From Lumbricus rubellus (taxonomy: Eukaryota > Annelida > Clitellata > Crassiclitellata > Lumbricidae), in the NCBI GenBank assembly GCA_945859605.1, contig OX243821.1, forward strand, positions 18,001,235-18,065,234: a stretch of DNA of 64,000 nucleotides, written 5' to 3'. Shown here piece after piece: positions 1 to 23,700 of the stretch. The notes beneath the pieces are model-generated. The model was not told the origin of the DNA, did not search any database, and saw only the letters and a list, made by a program, of their open reading frames with translations. A program made the position numbers and the translations under genes. Positions within the stretch are counted from its first letter, which is position 1; each line of letters opens with the position of its first letter.

Positions 1-648
1 TCAAATTGACCCCCCCCCCTTTGGCAGCGACGCATGCGCGAAGACGAGTACGCCACTGTTTGACTGATTCATCAATGATGCGCTGATCCATCTCGTCCCA
101 TGCCTCCACAATTCGACTTCGCAACTCACTGACATAACATATTCGAGATCTGTAGACCTAGCTTCTCTTGCATGACACTCCATATCTTATAGTCCACTGG
201 ATTTAAATCAGGGCTGTTGGGTGGCCACAAAGTAGGCGGGATGAAATCAGGTGTTTCAGTTTCCAGTAACGCAACAGTGTCCCGTGCTCTGTGCGCAGGG
301 GCGCTATCCTGCTGGAAGATAAAATCCTCATCGGTAATGTCACGAATGTCTGGTAAAAGGCCCTGTTTTAGTGGAACATCTCTGTAATATTGTCCATTGA
401 CCTCATGACAACTGGTTCGGTGAAATGGATATGTTCGTACGACCAAGTCAGAGACCCGACCGATGCCATAAGGGATTTGCTGAAAGTTGGTCGATTCCGC
501 AAAAGACGATTTGCTGGAACGTCCCTCTTCTGTGTACCGGCAGATACGTGTTTGCGAACATTCTGATTGTTACTGGGTGCTGCCACAGTAAACAATTTCT
601 CACCTGGAGGCTAAACCAGATGAAATTGACCAGGTTTGCATGATACAA
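1..648 (-). pseudogene. Transposase of the Tc1/mariner-like element (DD37D type), frameshifted
   Basis: The reading frame is broken into overlapping pieces (about 648-448, 595-368, 446-126 and 183-1), which indicates at least two frameshifts. Recognisable motifs in order are VNGQYYRDVPLKQGLLPD, then FQQDSAPAH with the second catalytic Asp, then NSPDLNPVDYKIW with the third acidic residue. There are 37 residues between those two Asp residues, which points to the DD37D (maT-like) branch rather than Tc1 (DD34E) or classic mariner (DD34D). The last frame ends in a conserved-looking tail with QWRTRLRACVAAKGG and a stop at positions 3-1. The N-terminal helix-turn-helix part is hard to follow. It is not expected to make active protein. 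Confidence 0.8.
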
Positions 649-884
649 CCTGAGTGACTGACAGGAACGTTGGAATATTGCTTGTTTCTCGAGATTATCG
701 TGACGTCATTAGTTTCATCATCCGCGTTACGTCATTATAGTTGTGAATGTGAAATAATTTATACAGCACTTGGCTAGATCATCAAGCTTCATTACTGTGA
801 AATTTCGTTAAATTTGATGGTCATCTACATGAGTTATCCGAACTTACGCAGGGGGATGGTTTTTTATGAATCACCGTGTAGTTG
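1..884 (-). mobile_element. Tc1/mariner-superfamily DNA transposon, decayed, cut by window edge
   Basis: The interval holds a degenerate IS630/Tc1/mariner transposase read on the minus strand. It is preceded by about 230 bp of AT-rich sequence and then by a terminal segment near 840-884 that reads CGGTGATTCATAAAAAACC on the minus strand, which looks like a terminal inverted repeat. The opposite end lies beyond position 1, so repeat length and target-site duplication cannot be checked. The element sits in intron 13 of the minus-strand ABC gene, on the same strand as that gene. The right boundary is approximate. Confidence 0.75.
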
Positions 885-1092
885 CATGAACGTATATATG
901 TAGGTGTGTTTGCATGCATGTATTTGGAAATAAACACACGCGTAGGGAAAAAAGCATAAGTATCAGTTTAATTGAAGAGGTGAAATATAAATTCTCTGAA
1001 AGACTCCTTGAATAAATGAATGAATGAATGGATAAATCCATGAATAAAGAACTTTTTCTTTAACTTAAACAAATAATCGATAAGCCCCATAC

Positions 1093-12326
<11,234 letters not shown>

Positions 12327-12376
12327 CGGCTCCAAAGGACCTGGAACCAAATTAGAAATTCACATTGTGCCCTATA

Positions 12377-13165
12377 CTCATGTGAGAGATATGGTATGAT
12401 TAGGTAATGGCTTTTGAGAGATATGGTATGAGAATAATAAGGTATTGGTTCCTGAGAGATGTGGTATGATTAGGTAATGGCTTTTGAGAGATATGGTATG
12501 AGAATAATAAGGTAATGGTTCCTGAGAGATATGGTATGATTAGGTAATGGATTTTGAGAGATATGGTATAAGGCAATGGTTCCTGAGAGATATGGTACGA
12601 CAAGGTACTGGTTCCTGAGAGATATGGTTTGATTAGGTAATGGCTTTTGAGGAATATGGTATAAGGTAATGGCTCCTGAGATATATGGTATGATTAGGTA
12701 ATGGCTTTTGAAAGATACAGTATGACAAAGTAATGGTTCCTGACAGGGGCGGATACAGAACTTTTCGAGGGGGGGGCATTTTGTTTACCTTGGGTCGGAA
12801 AATTTGTCGTTGATCTTTGGCCGAAAAAACTGATGACCATTTTTTGTCATTTATTCGACCAACTGCATGCCTTGAACATGTACCCATGTACCATTTTTTC
12901 CAAGCCAATGTTACAATGATCATCTTTCTTATACCCTACTGATATCCTACTTTTACCTTTGCACGGAATGCCCGCTCCATTAATAAAAAAAACTTCTTGA
13001 AACCTGATCAAGGGGCACGTCCTATGGGAATTTATGATAGGGGGGGGGGGCATGACCTGATTGGCCCCCTGGATCCGCCTCTGGTTCCTGAGTGATATGG
13101 TACGATTAGGTAATGACTCATGTCAGAAATGGAGTGATTTAGCTCATGTGAAATATGGCATCGTA
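12377..13165. repeat. GAGAGATATGGTATGATTAGG minisatellite, split by a MITE
   Basis: Tandem units alternate between endings of AATGGCTTTT and AATGGTTCCT and lie just upstream of the start-codon exon of ABC paralogue B. A hAT-like element (12744-13083) interrupts the array, which resumes at 13084. The same satellite lies upstream of the start exon of paralogue A (33431-33915). Confidence 0.92.
12744..13083. mobile_element. hAT-like MITE, CAGGGGCGGATACAG family
   Basis: The 340-bp element starts CAGGGGCGGATACAG and ends GGATCCGCCTCTG. It is flanked by perfect 8-bp direct repeats GTTCCTGA (12736-12743 and 13084-13091) that belong to the surrounding satellite. No transposase frame is present. Confidence 0.88.
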
Positions 13166-14161
13166 CAAGCTAGGACTTTAGTTAGCCCCTGACAAGACAG
13201 AATAAAGTCCTAGTCTGTACAATGTACAAGGTTTAAAGTGTGGCAGGACGGTCATGGACAGTGTCCATGCACCTGTTTTAAAATCTGAACGCCGTCCTGT
13301 CACTTATTGGCCAGCACAGCCTGGAAAGGTAAGAGCGTCCAGGCACTTATTTTTCGACACTTTTAGCATTGAGGATGTTAAATATTATTAAAGACTGTCT
13401 TTACGTTTACCATTTTAGCAAACAGCTTGCATGCTTTGTCTGTATCATGCTCAAAGTCTTCTTTCTGTTCTCACTAACAATACTAACCTTTTTTGGCTCC
13501 AAAATGCATCCTAAATAGTCGCAAACAAAATGTGCTAGTAGAGTTAAGCAGAAATAATGTAACAGTTGCAATCTGTCTAATAAACGACAAAACCCGCCAA
13601 CAACCACATAGCCTCATGGCCATTTGCTGCACATATGACAGTTAGGCCAACTCGTGCCATTTCAAAGTTCCTTTCCAACAAATTTGCTTTTTAAATTATA
13701 GCATGTGTCTTGTGTAATATGTAGGCTATTATTAATAATAATAGAATAATAATTTTCCTTTATTGAACAATCCGGTTGACAGGTCACAACCGGCTACAGT
13801 GTATGCCCTACAAGAACGGAAGGAATGACAGCAGACATAAATTTTAAGGGCAGACATAAATTTTAAAGGCCAAATTTTCATCCTATCATTCTCTGCCCAT
13901 CTCTGGTTGATAACATTTATTTTATATAACGACGCCGTCATTTCGACGATGATTGGCGTTAATAACATTTTCTCTGTAGATAATGCTAGTTTATTGACGT
14001 GGCTGTGGAGATCTGCCAGACAATAAATAGGCCTACATCTGTTCCATGTCTGGTTAACACATAGTCTAGGCCCTAAGACAGGTAAACTTGTAGCTGCTAA
14101 TACAGCTGGCCATCGAGCCCTTCGATTTTTTCCTGGGGCATCTTTGTTTTATCACCATATT

Positions 14162-14553
14162 CAAAGCCGTAGACAGGGGGTGTTTTGGGTGTTTGAACAC
14201 CCCCGAAATGGAAAATGCAAAAAATCTATTGCATTTTCTTGTTCGTGATGCAAAAAACCATGAAAAAGCCATGAAAACACCCCCCGAAAAATGAAGTAAT
14301 AGAAATTTGACGGCGAAAATGGAAAATATTTCAAAGATTTCGACCGGATGACTAAAAAAAGGGGGTCATCAGAAACTTTGACGGCGAAAATGGAAAATAT
14401 TTCAAAGATTTCGACCGGATGACTAAGAAAAAGGTCATCAGAAAATTTGGCCGCTAAAAATGGATATTGTTCAGGAAATTCAGCCTCCCCAAAACTTAAA
14501 TCCTGGCCACCACTGAAAAGACCCCCCGAAATAAAATCCTGGCTACGGCTTTG
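14162..14553. mobile_element. hAT-like MITE, CAAAGCCGTAG family
   Basis: The 392-bp element has terminal inverted repeats CAAAGCCGTAG and CTACGGCTTTG and a perfect 8-bp target duplication ACCATATT (14154-14161 and 14554-14561). Inside, a segment of about 75 bp is tandemly duplicated (ATGGAAAATATTTCAAAGAT, then CGACCGGATGACTAA, at about 14318-14445). Confidence 0.88.
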
Positions 14554-14681
14554 ACCATATTAGCCATGCCTATAAATTAGCACTCTCCAAAGAATATAGG
14601 CCTACGAATTGAACACTCTATAGAAATAGCATGCATGTATTGTATAGGCTATATTTCTCGCACATAGTGACCGATTGTGTA

Positions 14682-14713
<32 letters not shown>

Positions 14714-14717
<4 letters not shown>

Positions 14718-15030
14718 CTCCGTCCTACTTATCTGATCTCTGTCGCCCTTTATCTGACATAGCCTCCCGTCGAGCTTTACGCTCTTCGGCCAATGGGGAG
14801 CTGCTGGTCCCTCGAACCCCCACTGCTACCAGACAGCGTCGAGCCTTCTCGGTTGTTGGCCCGTCCACATGGAAGGGGCTCCCACTTGCACTACGCTTAC
14901 TACCTCGGAATAATTTGCCTGCTCTCTACCAGTTGCTTAAGACCTATCTCTTTAGTCGTGGCTGGGCTGGGAGTGCCTCTGAGTAGACTTCTTGAAGGGG
15001 CGCTATATAAGTTTTCGGAATGAATTAATG
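14714..15030 (+). mobile_element. Non-LTR retrotransposon ORF2 C-terminal fragment
   Basis: The plus-strand frame reads PSYLSDLCRPLSDIASRRA, then [36 protein letters not shown] and a final RGWAGSASE followed by a stop. This is the conserved C-terminal tail of a family of non-LTR retrotransposons whose fragments recur in the window. The 3' UTR carries the GCGCCTCTGAGTAG and CTTGAAGGGGCGCTATATAA pair. Everything 5' of this tail has been lost. A TA dinucleotide run abuts the 5' break. Confidence 0.85.
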
Positions 15031-15389
15031 TACTTGTACTATATTTGTACATATATCTAACCCAGACTACCCGAATAGAATGGCCATGTGAGGTCTATAC
15101 CCATAAAAAGACCAGGATGCAGAAGCACCCAAATTTCTGTTTCAATCACCTTATTTTCGTTGGATTCATAGTCCCTTGAATATTAGTCCCAGGTTCTTAA
15201 TTAAGTCTAAAGCGCTAACTAGGTCCTAAAAATTAATTTTCGGTTTGCACATGTCTTGACTGTCACCCCTCCCCCCAAAGGCCCTGACTAGCGGGACCTT
15301 AGACGCCTTTTGGGTTTTCTGGGTGGCCACCCCATCTCTGTGCCAAAGTGCAGAGTACTTATTTTATTGCCTATCTTGGTTTAGCTACC

Positions 15390-15525
15390 AAATCAACCAA
15401 TCAATCACTCAATCAACCAATCAATCAGTCAGTCACTCAATCAATCAAATAGTCAGTCAGTCAGCCAACCAACCAGCCAGCCAGCCAATCAATCAATCGA
15501 TCAATCAGTCAATCAATCAATAAGG
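15390..15525. repeat. (TCAA)n-like tetranucleotide array
   Basis: Degenerate TCAA/TCAG/CCAA repeats encode spurious Gln-Ser-Ile-Asn frames. AAT arrays follow at about 15755-15840 and 15920-15995. This is intergenic. Confidence 0.92.
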
Positions 15526-16730
15526 ATTTATTTAGCACCCCTTTCAAGGTCCCTACTGAAATAAATAATCACTCAAATAAGCATATCGATAAAGTTTTTA
15601 TGACACAATTGAACAATTAATAATTAACAACAATCTAAGCTTTTAATAAAATCCTAATAGCTGAAAGCAAAGAATCTAGAATTGAGACTCGTGAAAACAA
15701 TTCTGCAAGCTTACAAATGTAATGCATAGGCTAGGTACTCAATAATAGTAATAGTGTAATAATAATAATAATAAAAATAATAAATAAATAATAATAATAA
15801 TAATAATAAATAATAATAATAATAGTAATAATAGTAATAGGTGCCATTCCAGATGTTTTTTTTAGTAATTAGGGTGTAAGTCCCTGAGGGATCATATGTA
15901 CCTTGGGGCAGCAAAAAAGTAGTAATAATAATAAAAAAATAATAATAAAGTAAATAATAATAATAAAATAATAGTAATAAAAATAATAATAGTAATAATG
16001 CCTACGGAGTTAACAAACCAAGCCTGTGTAAAATTGGTCGATGGACTAAAAAGAAATTGTTCTTCAAAGTAAAAAATTGCATTTGGAGATTCAAAACATA
16101 ATCTTTAGTATTAGAAACGGAATTTGAAGTGGGGCGACATCTATGGCTGAGAATGAAATGGAAATACACAAAATTATCACAAGTAGCCAGTCCTCAGAGT
16201 CCTGTAATCATAAAACAAACCAAATAAAGCTGACATTATTGAAACACTGGTATTTAAAAAATCACAGAAACCGGTTTCAGTTCACAAAAAAGTTCAGAGG
16301 CTTAGCAGAAACCGGTTTCCAACAGATCACAATACGTCAATAACAAAACATCAAGTAAAATATTAAACAACAGAGCAGCAAAAACTCATTGAGATGCAAC
16401 AAAATTTTGGTTTAAAAAATGCCCAAATGGAAACAATGTACAAGAAACAAGCGCTTAAGCATTAAACACACTAGAACGAAGAGCTACACTGGCTTCCCAG
16501 TCGCATTCAATACACCCCTGTCGCTAAAGGGTTAAGAATCTTACACCCATATATTGTTCACATTTCAGAATCGAGATTCAATGTAATGAGCTTTTATGAC
16601 CGTATGTATTATAGTACAGCATTTCCCGATTACGGCTCAATAGAAGTGAAGAGATTAGATTTGATTGAAAGGTTGCACAGACAAAAACCGTCAAAGAATT
16701 CCTTAAATATCGTAACACAGACACATTAAA

Positions 16731-16892
16731 AAACTATGCAAATAGAACATGACAGATCATCTTACTTTCTCACGCACCGGACTATACTCTGGAACAGTGT
16801 ACCACAAAATTTACAAACCATGTTCTCACAGGCAATGCAAGAAACATTATCAGATCATCTTAAGATACAGCTTTTTAGTTTTCCCCATTAAG
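16731..16892 (+). mobile_element. Short LINE C-terminal relic
   Basis: The plus-strand frame contains SYFLTHRTILWNSVPQN, then LKIQLFSF. It matches the general TLWNSLPxx...LKxxLF pattern seen at the C-terminus of many non-LTR retrotransposon ORF2 proteins. It is short and partly degraded, so the family assignment is tentative. Confidence 0.4.
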
Positions 16893-17326
16893 CAGTGTTT
16901 GATCTAGTCCCCTTACTTAGAAGGGGGAATTTAGATTTTCGAGGGGGGAGAAATAGCCGTTCTGGGGACGGCAACCACCCAGCCAGTCAACCTTTGACCC
17001 GAAATTTTCTGACCGACATTTTTTTATAGTGTTTTACCTAACTTCTGCCCGGAAAAACATGTATGCTACTCCTCCAAAAAAGTGGACGACCTTACATTTT
17101 TCCGCTTTTTTTGTCTTCATTACAATTTTTTTAGTACTCCAATGCTTCACAATCTAATTCTTGCAGGAAACTTCATTCACACGTATACACCTGTCTAAAT
17201 TTTCTGGGAGGGATGTAGCATGCATGCTTTTTCTGGGGGGAAATACTAAATATATACCTGCGTACAACACCTCTCGATTTTTTCGTGGGGTGGATGCTTC
17301 CCCCAGAGACGTCTAGATTAACACTG
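16893..17326. mobile_element. hAT-like nonautonomous element
   Basis: The left end CAGTGTTTGATCTAG and right end CTAGATTAACACTG are inverted repeats with one or two mismatches. Flanks CCATTAAG and, one base beyond the right end, CCATTCAG agree at seven of eight bases. The interior contains the TTTTCGAGGGGGG and [19 protein letters not shown] segments seen in other elements here. No transposase is present. Confidence 0.65.
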
Positions 17327-17534
17327 CCCATTCAGATCTGTTAGGTTACCATATTAAGCAATCTTCTCCGAGATTCTTAAGTATTGCTTTAAACAAAAAC
17401 AGATACATAATTATATACAAAGATTCATAACCAGGGTGCTTTACACTAATTAACATAATTGTGTCATAATTTTACTATTTCACAAATATTATTATTACTT
17501 ATTAATACTTCCATGCGCAATCTTACATTATAAT

Positions 17535-17765
17535 CAGGGGCGGATCCAGGGGGCCAATCCGGCTATGGCCCCAATTTAAAAATTGCATGGAACGTGCCCC
17601 CCCCCATTTGGTTTTATAATACAAAGAGATTATGATCAGACGACTCCAAAATGGTATATTTTTCTGACATTTTGGCCGATAACTAAAAAAAAGGTCATCA
17701 GATTTTTTCGGCGAAGATCACCGAAAATTTTGGCCCCCCTTCGAAAATTTCTGTACCAGCCCCTG
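17535..17765. mobile_element. hAT-like MITE, CAGGGGCGGATCCAG family
   Basis: This 231-bp copy has intact ends CAGGGGCGGATCCAG and CAGCCCCTG and a perfect 8-bp target duplication ATTATAAT (17527-17534 and 17766-17773). It is the clearest member of the family that recurs at 11065, 12744, 23313, 26302 and 41144. Confidence 0.9.
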
Positions 17766-18380
17766 ATTATAATTCAATGTCCCATTGTGCGTTTGCTAAT
17801 AGAGTAAAAAGGCCATACTTACACGCACTAACACGCACACACACCGACATAAAATAACAAAATATGTCGAAAATAGATTGTGTCCAATGTCTATATTAAT
17901 TACGCTCGAGAGATGTGTTGCTATGACTACATGTATAGACTTATCACCGGAAGTGGGTGAGCCTTCCCAGGCCCCCCAGAAATTTTTACAAAAATCTAAA
18001 CCTTAAATGATGCATTTTTAGCATACAAATAGTCTTAATTTTGATCGTCATTATTATCAAACACCCCTCTCCAGAAGACAAAGAATTTAGCGTTGTCAGC
18101 ACAGCTGTTTAATTTGGCTTCATATACTGTAAAAAATTACAAATTTCGAGGGTGAGAAATTGCCGAGATGCTGGGGGTTCAACCCCTCAAGTATTTCTTA
18201 CGACCAGGGCTGCAGGGACAAAATTAGAGGTGTGTACAGTGCTACATGCTGCAGTTGCCTAGGCCTGCCTGTCATTTTTCCCGTGTACTACCACCCACAA
18301 ATATTTGTGAGGTGAGTACACGCCATATACCCATGTATACCCATGACTACAGCCATGCTTAGGACCCCATAGAAAAAGTC

Positions 18381-18386
18381 TTTAAT
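18381..18386 (-). promoter_or_regulatory. Candidate poly(A) signal of ABC paralogue A
   Basis: The minus strand reads ATTAAA about 185 nt after the stop codon. It is the first plausible poly(A) hexamer I noticed downstream. It has no independent support and the motif is common in AT-rich DNA. Confidence 0.25.
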
Positions 18387-18570
18387 GCACACCCCCAACT
18401 CCCCATCGATCAAATCAACCTTACCTCAGCTATTTTTCTATAATTCTCATACTGCAAATTTCTACTTTCATTCTCAAATTGCGTAGTCTTTCGGCAATGC
18501 TTCTCCGCAAGCCATGAAGGCCCTACTGTTGACATCCTTCAGGGTGTAAAGGCCGTGACATCCAATTGTT

Positions 18571-18778
18571 CTAGATTCGTCGAAAAGCAAGGGCGATAGC
18601 AGACGCAGCCATGAGTACACCACCCCAGCCGATACTCATTACGAAGCCGCTCCATACTTGGACGTAAGCCAGGCCCCAACCTGAAACAGAGAAAAGTCGA
18701 CGTTAGATAAAAGAGTATTCATGCATTCGCTACCATTTGCTCTGTTAGTATTTGAGGCATCTGTGATGGGCTAATAAA

Positions 18779-18820
<42 letters not shown>

Positions 18821-19000
18821 AATAAGAGCAATAGTAAAAATAATAAAAACAATAATTATGATAAAAATAATAAAAACAATAATTATAATAACAGTAATGG
18901 TACCAATAACAACGATGACAATAACAACAGCATTAATAAAAGTAATAATAATAACACAACATTTAATATTCACTGTTATCATTATTATTATTGATAATAT

Positions 19001-19053
<53 letters not shown>

Positions 19054-20729
19054 TGTCATCATCATCATCATCATCACCATCATCATCATATCCACCATCA
19101 TCAGGGGCTCTAGATAAGGGTCCTATTCTGTCTCCACATGGGCAGATGGTACATTACAGAGAAACAAAAAGGACCCATATATACCACGCGACAGGATGCT
19201 CCTCATTGCCTCTGCAGCAAATGTCATTGGAAGACAGTAGCTGATGTACTGAAGCCACACTGGCATCGCCTCCAACGGCCAAATCACCCCTGCAAACAAC
19301 AAATGTACAGAGCAAATAGTAAATAGGTTATAATAGGCCACATGAATTTCGAAGCACACCAGAAATGATCCCAAGTGATGAACAAATTCTCCAGAGAGAA
19401 TATATATATGTGTGTGTGTATACATAAATATATTAGAATATATTAGGATGTATATTAGGATACATATTAGGATATTTATTAGGATATATATATTAGGATA
19501 TATATCCTAATCCAGGTAACAGGTAAAAATGGTGAGGCTAAGTTATTCTGTGTCTCTAACAGCAGCCTGTTGTGGCAATCCAAAAGCACAAAGCAGTCCA
19601 AAGGTATACAAAGTAAGCAATCCAATAGTTTGTATGTGCACTTGTCAAAGCGCCCCTTCAAGATTATTTCTACATCAAAATTATTTCAGAAGTGCTCCCG
19701 ACTACAGCGGGGACACTGCATCGGAATTTCACGCCGAAGCGCCGAGCAATTGCGAGTGAAGGATTTGCCCAAGGTCCCTGCGCGGTGACTTGAAGTAGAT
19801 TCGAACCTGCAACCCTCCGACTGCAAGGCAATGAGCATACCCACTACACCGCCACGCCCCACAAAAGTATACAAAGTATGCAAAGTAAGCAATCAAGAAG
19901 TATATAATGCATGAAAAGGATGTAATCCTCCAGAAGTATAAAAACATATAATCCAGAAACACGCAAAGTATTCAATTAAATGTATGCAAGTACATTATTA
20001 TATAAGGTTGAACTACTAATGATACCAACCGCTGAGCAAAAGATTAGGGTAGACTGATCCAAGTGCAAACTGAATTGCTGAAGTTTCCTCTTCGCACAAC
20101 GATGAAATCAAGAAACCTAACAACAAATAATCAAGTCAATCAATCAATCATCAACAAATCAATCAATTAATCAATCAATCAATAAATCAACTGTCAACAA
20201 ATCAATCAATCAATCAACTATCAACAAATCAATTAATCAATCAATCAATCAACCAACCAATCAACCATTCATCCAATCAATCAATCAATAAATCAACTGT
20301 CGACAAATAAATTAATCAATCAATCAATCAATCATTCAACCAATCAATCAATAAAGCAACTATCAACAAATCATACCGCTACAAGAGCGCCTCACTAACT
20401 GCGGGATAAGCCTTAGCAAACAGATCAGATTTAAGCTTTGATTTGAAAGAGTCCACTGAGGCGGCCAATCTAATGTCCGGTGGAAGACTGTTCCAACGTC
20501 TGGGACCAGCAACCGAGAATGCGCGGTCACCGAAACATGTCCTCATTCTCCGTACATGAAGGATAGTTTATAAGACCCTCACGACGGATCATTTCCAACA
20601 TGGCCGCCTCAGTGGACTCTTTCAAATCAAAGCTTAAAACTTATCTATTTGCTAAGGCTTATATCGCATATGGCTGTTTGTGAGGCACCCTTGCAGCGGT
20701 ATGGCCATGTTACGGCGCCCTATAAATTG

Positions 20730-20775
<46 letters not shown>

Positions 20776-23700
20776 ACAAAAGTTCATCATAAAAATAAGA
20801 AAAAATAATTTCAGAAACATGAACACCTACCGAGTGCCATTCCCGTCAAACCTTGCAGCAAAGTCAAAATGATGACGAGTATCATTGATCCCTCCGATGG
20901 TATCTGTAGTAAAAGATGAATGGATTAGACTTAAAATGGATTGGATGGAATGGATGGAATGGGTGAATGGATGACTGTATGAATGGATGGATGAATGTAT
21001 CGCTTGGGTGGATGGATGTATGAATGGATGGATGAATGGATGAATTGCTTGGGTGGATAGATGGATGAATGTATGAATGGATGTATGAATGGATGGATGA
21101 ATGGATGTATCGCTTGGGTGGATGGATGAATGGATTGCCTGGGTGAATGAATGGATGGATAGATTGATGTATGGAGTCATAGATTAGATTGAACTGATTG
21201 AAAAATCCAGGTATGGACCATGGATGTATGGTTGGAGGTAGTTAATCGCTTAGCTAATTGATTAGGCAAGCAGTAAGTTCTAATGGATCAGCAAATATCA
21301 GTAGTACTGGTACTGAGTGCTCCATCTGATCTCTGTCGTCCCGATATCAACCCTTCCGTGCTCTTCAACCTGGTCACTCAGGCCTGCTTCTAGGTCAGAC
21401 AGTGTCGAGCCTTCTCAGTTGCTCATTCTACAGGGCTGCTCAAGACCATTCTCTCTGACCGTGGCTGAGCTGGGAGCGCCTCTGAGTAGGCTTCTGAAGA
21501 AGGGGGAGGGGTACATAAAGTTTTTGATTGATAGATAATTCAAATTGATCAGCAAAATTTCGGCTGCTAATTGTAATTCTAATAGATTAATAAATTTCAG
21601 CATTCAATTTTAATCTATTATCAAATTTTTTAAAACTAGTTTAATTTAATTAAGTTATCGTACGCATCAATGGATGGATGCATAGAAACTGAAAAGTCAC
21701 CTTGAACGCAACGAGAGCAATAAGCAGGAGTAGAGCTACTTGAACGAGCATTACGAGGAATTGAGTTGCAATATGGCCGATCATCACCTCCACAGCGCTC
21801 ACACCTAAGAAACAAGACATGGCAATAAATACATTTACTTTGTTAATACTGATAAATCATTAATTCATTATTCATAAATGTATTTATTTAATTAATACCA
21901 CATTAATACCAATTTACTTTATTAATACTGATTAACTATTCATTCGTAAGTGTAAGAAGTATGCATGCTTATAAGTACGCAAGTATTATGTAAGCATGTA
22001 AGTATGTATGTATCTATGGTATCCATGTATGCATGTATTTATGCATGCATGCATTTATACATGATACATACACATTCACGCATGTGTGTATGTATGTATG
22101 TGCATTTATTACAGCGCCCCTTCAAGATTCCTACTCAGAAGCGCTACTGGCTACAGCATGGACAATAAATTGGAGTTTCACGCCGAAGTGCTGAGCTATT
22201 GCAAGTAAAGGACTTGCCCAAGGTCCCTACGCGGCAACTTGAGGTGGATTCGAACCTGCAACCCTCCGGCTGCAAGGCAACGAGCGCACCCACTGCACCC
22301 CACAAAAAAGCAGTATATGTATGCAAGTCTACAAATACGTAGGTAATCTAAACACAAGATCTTGTGAACTATACAAGAGAATTCGAACACCAGCTGACTT
22401 CTCAATCCAAGACTTGCCTGCAACTAGACTGCGATCAAGAAGTCCTTGTTTTCTCTCGATAACGAAAGACAGAGCAGTAAGTCCAGTCGCAAGGAAAAAT
22501 GGAATCCTAAGATGCAATCAGAATGAGGTAATGTAATAAAGTAACAGCTTGCTGCAATCTTACATTTAGATAGTGCTATTTTAGGAGATACACTTATAAA
22601 TCATACAGAGGTGCATGAACGTATACAACTATACATGTATTGTAGGTGTGTTTGCATGCATGTATTTGCAATTAAACACATGTGTAGCAAAATGTACATA
22701 AAATGTATCGTGTTTCAATGGCAAGGCATCCTATAAATTCTCTGAATAAACGAATAAACAATAAACCAAGAGATTAATGAATAAAAACTATTTACTTAAA
22801 TGAAAAATAACCATACGTTTAACACCTAATTGAAGAGGCAAAATATAAATTCTCTGAATGACTGCATGCATGATTAAATAAATACGTAATGAATGAATAT
22901 CAAGAAATAATTAAACAGTATTACCGGTAATTAAATGAATGCGTAATGAATGAATATATGAATAATTAAACAGCATTAATTAAATGAATACGTAATGAAT
23001 GAATATATGAATAATTAAACAGAATTAATTAAATGAAAACGTAATGAATGAACATATGAATAATTAATCAGTATTAATTGAATAAATACGCAATGAATGA
23101 ATATATGAATAGTTAATCAGTATTAAATAAATGAATAATTAATGAATAAATATATGAATAATTAATCAGTATTAATTGAATAAATACGTAATCATGACAC
23201 CAGGAGCCATGAAGTTCGTGAAACTCGGATGTAAACTTCCATAGATCGGTTGCTCCAGCTTAAAACAAACAACACAAAAAAGCAAGTTTGTACGCAACTA
23301 TAAGGTGCTAAACAGGGGTGGATACAGAAATTTTAGAACAGGGGCCAACATTTTTGGTCTTGGGTCTCGAAACATTTTCGCTGCTCTTTGACCGAAAAAT
23401 CTGATGACCTTTTTTTTTAGTCCTTTAACCTCGAAACGTTGGCTGCTCTCATGCATACATAAGGGTGCAAGAAATTAATTACTACTGTTTAATTATTCAT
23501 ATATTCATTCATTACGTATTTATTCAATTAATACTTATTAATTATTACCATTTTCCCCATCAAAACTGCTAATGACTTTTTTATATGATACTTTGCCTCT
23601 CCTTTCTTCCCTATAACCTTTTCCTCCATTGCAACGGACCTGTAAGAGGAGGGGCAAGTCCATTTTGCCCGACAGAACAGCTGGTGGAAAACATGAACAT

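Larger units (their letters stand above)
12341..18570. other. Intergenic region between the two ABC paralogues
   Basis: I find no supportable gene here. The region holds the upstream satellite of paralogue B, four hAT-like MITEs, two LINE 3' fragments, a TA run near 14688-14713, a TCAA array at 15390-15525 and AAT-rich tracts at about 15740-16000. The stretch 13160-14160 is non-repetitive AT-rich DNA with no recognisable content. It should also contain the promoter and 5' non-coding exon of paralogue B and the 3' UTR of paralogue A. Confidence 0.7.

Noticed and set aside
19170..19185. Donor GG|GTCCTT at 19174-19175 for ABC paralogue A exon 18
   Set aside because: It leaves the last exon out of frame. 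The donor at 19184-19183 (G|GTATAT) joins in frame and gives the expected RGWGL...GF spacing.
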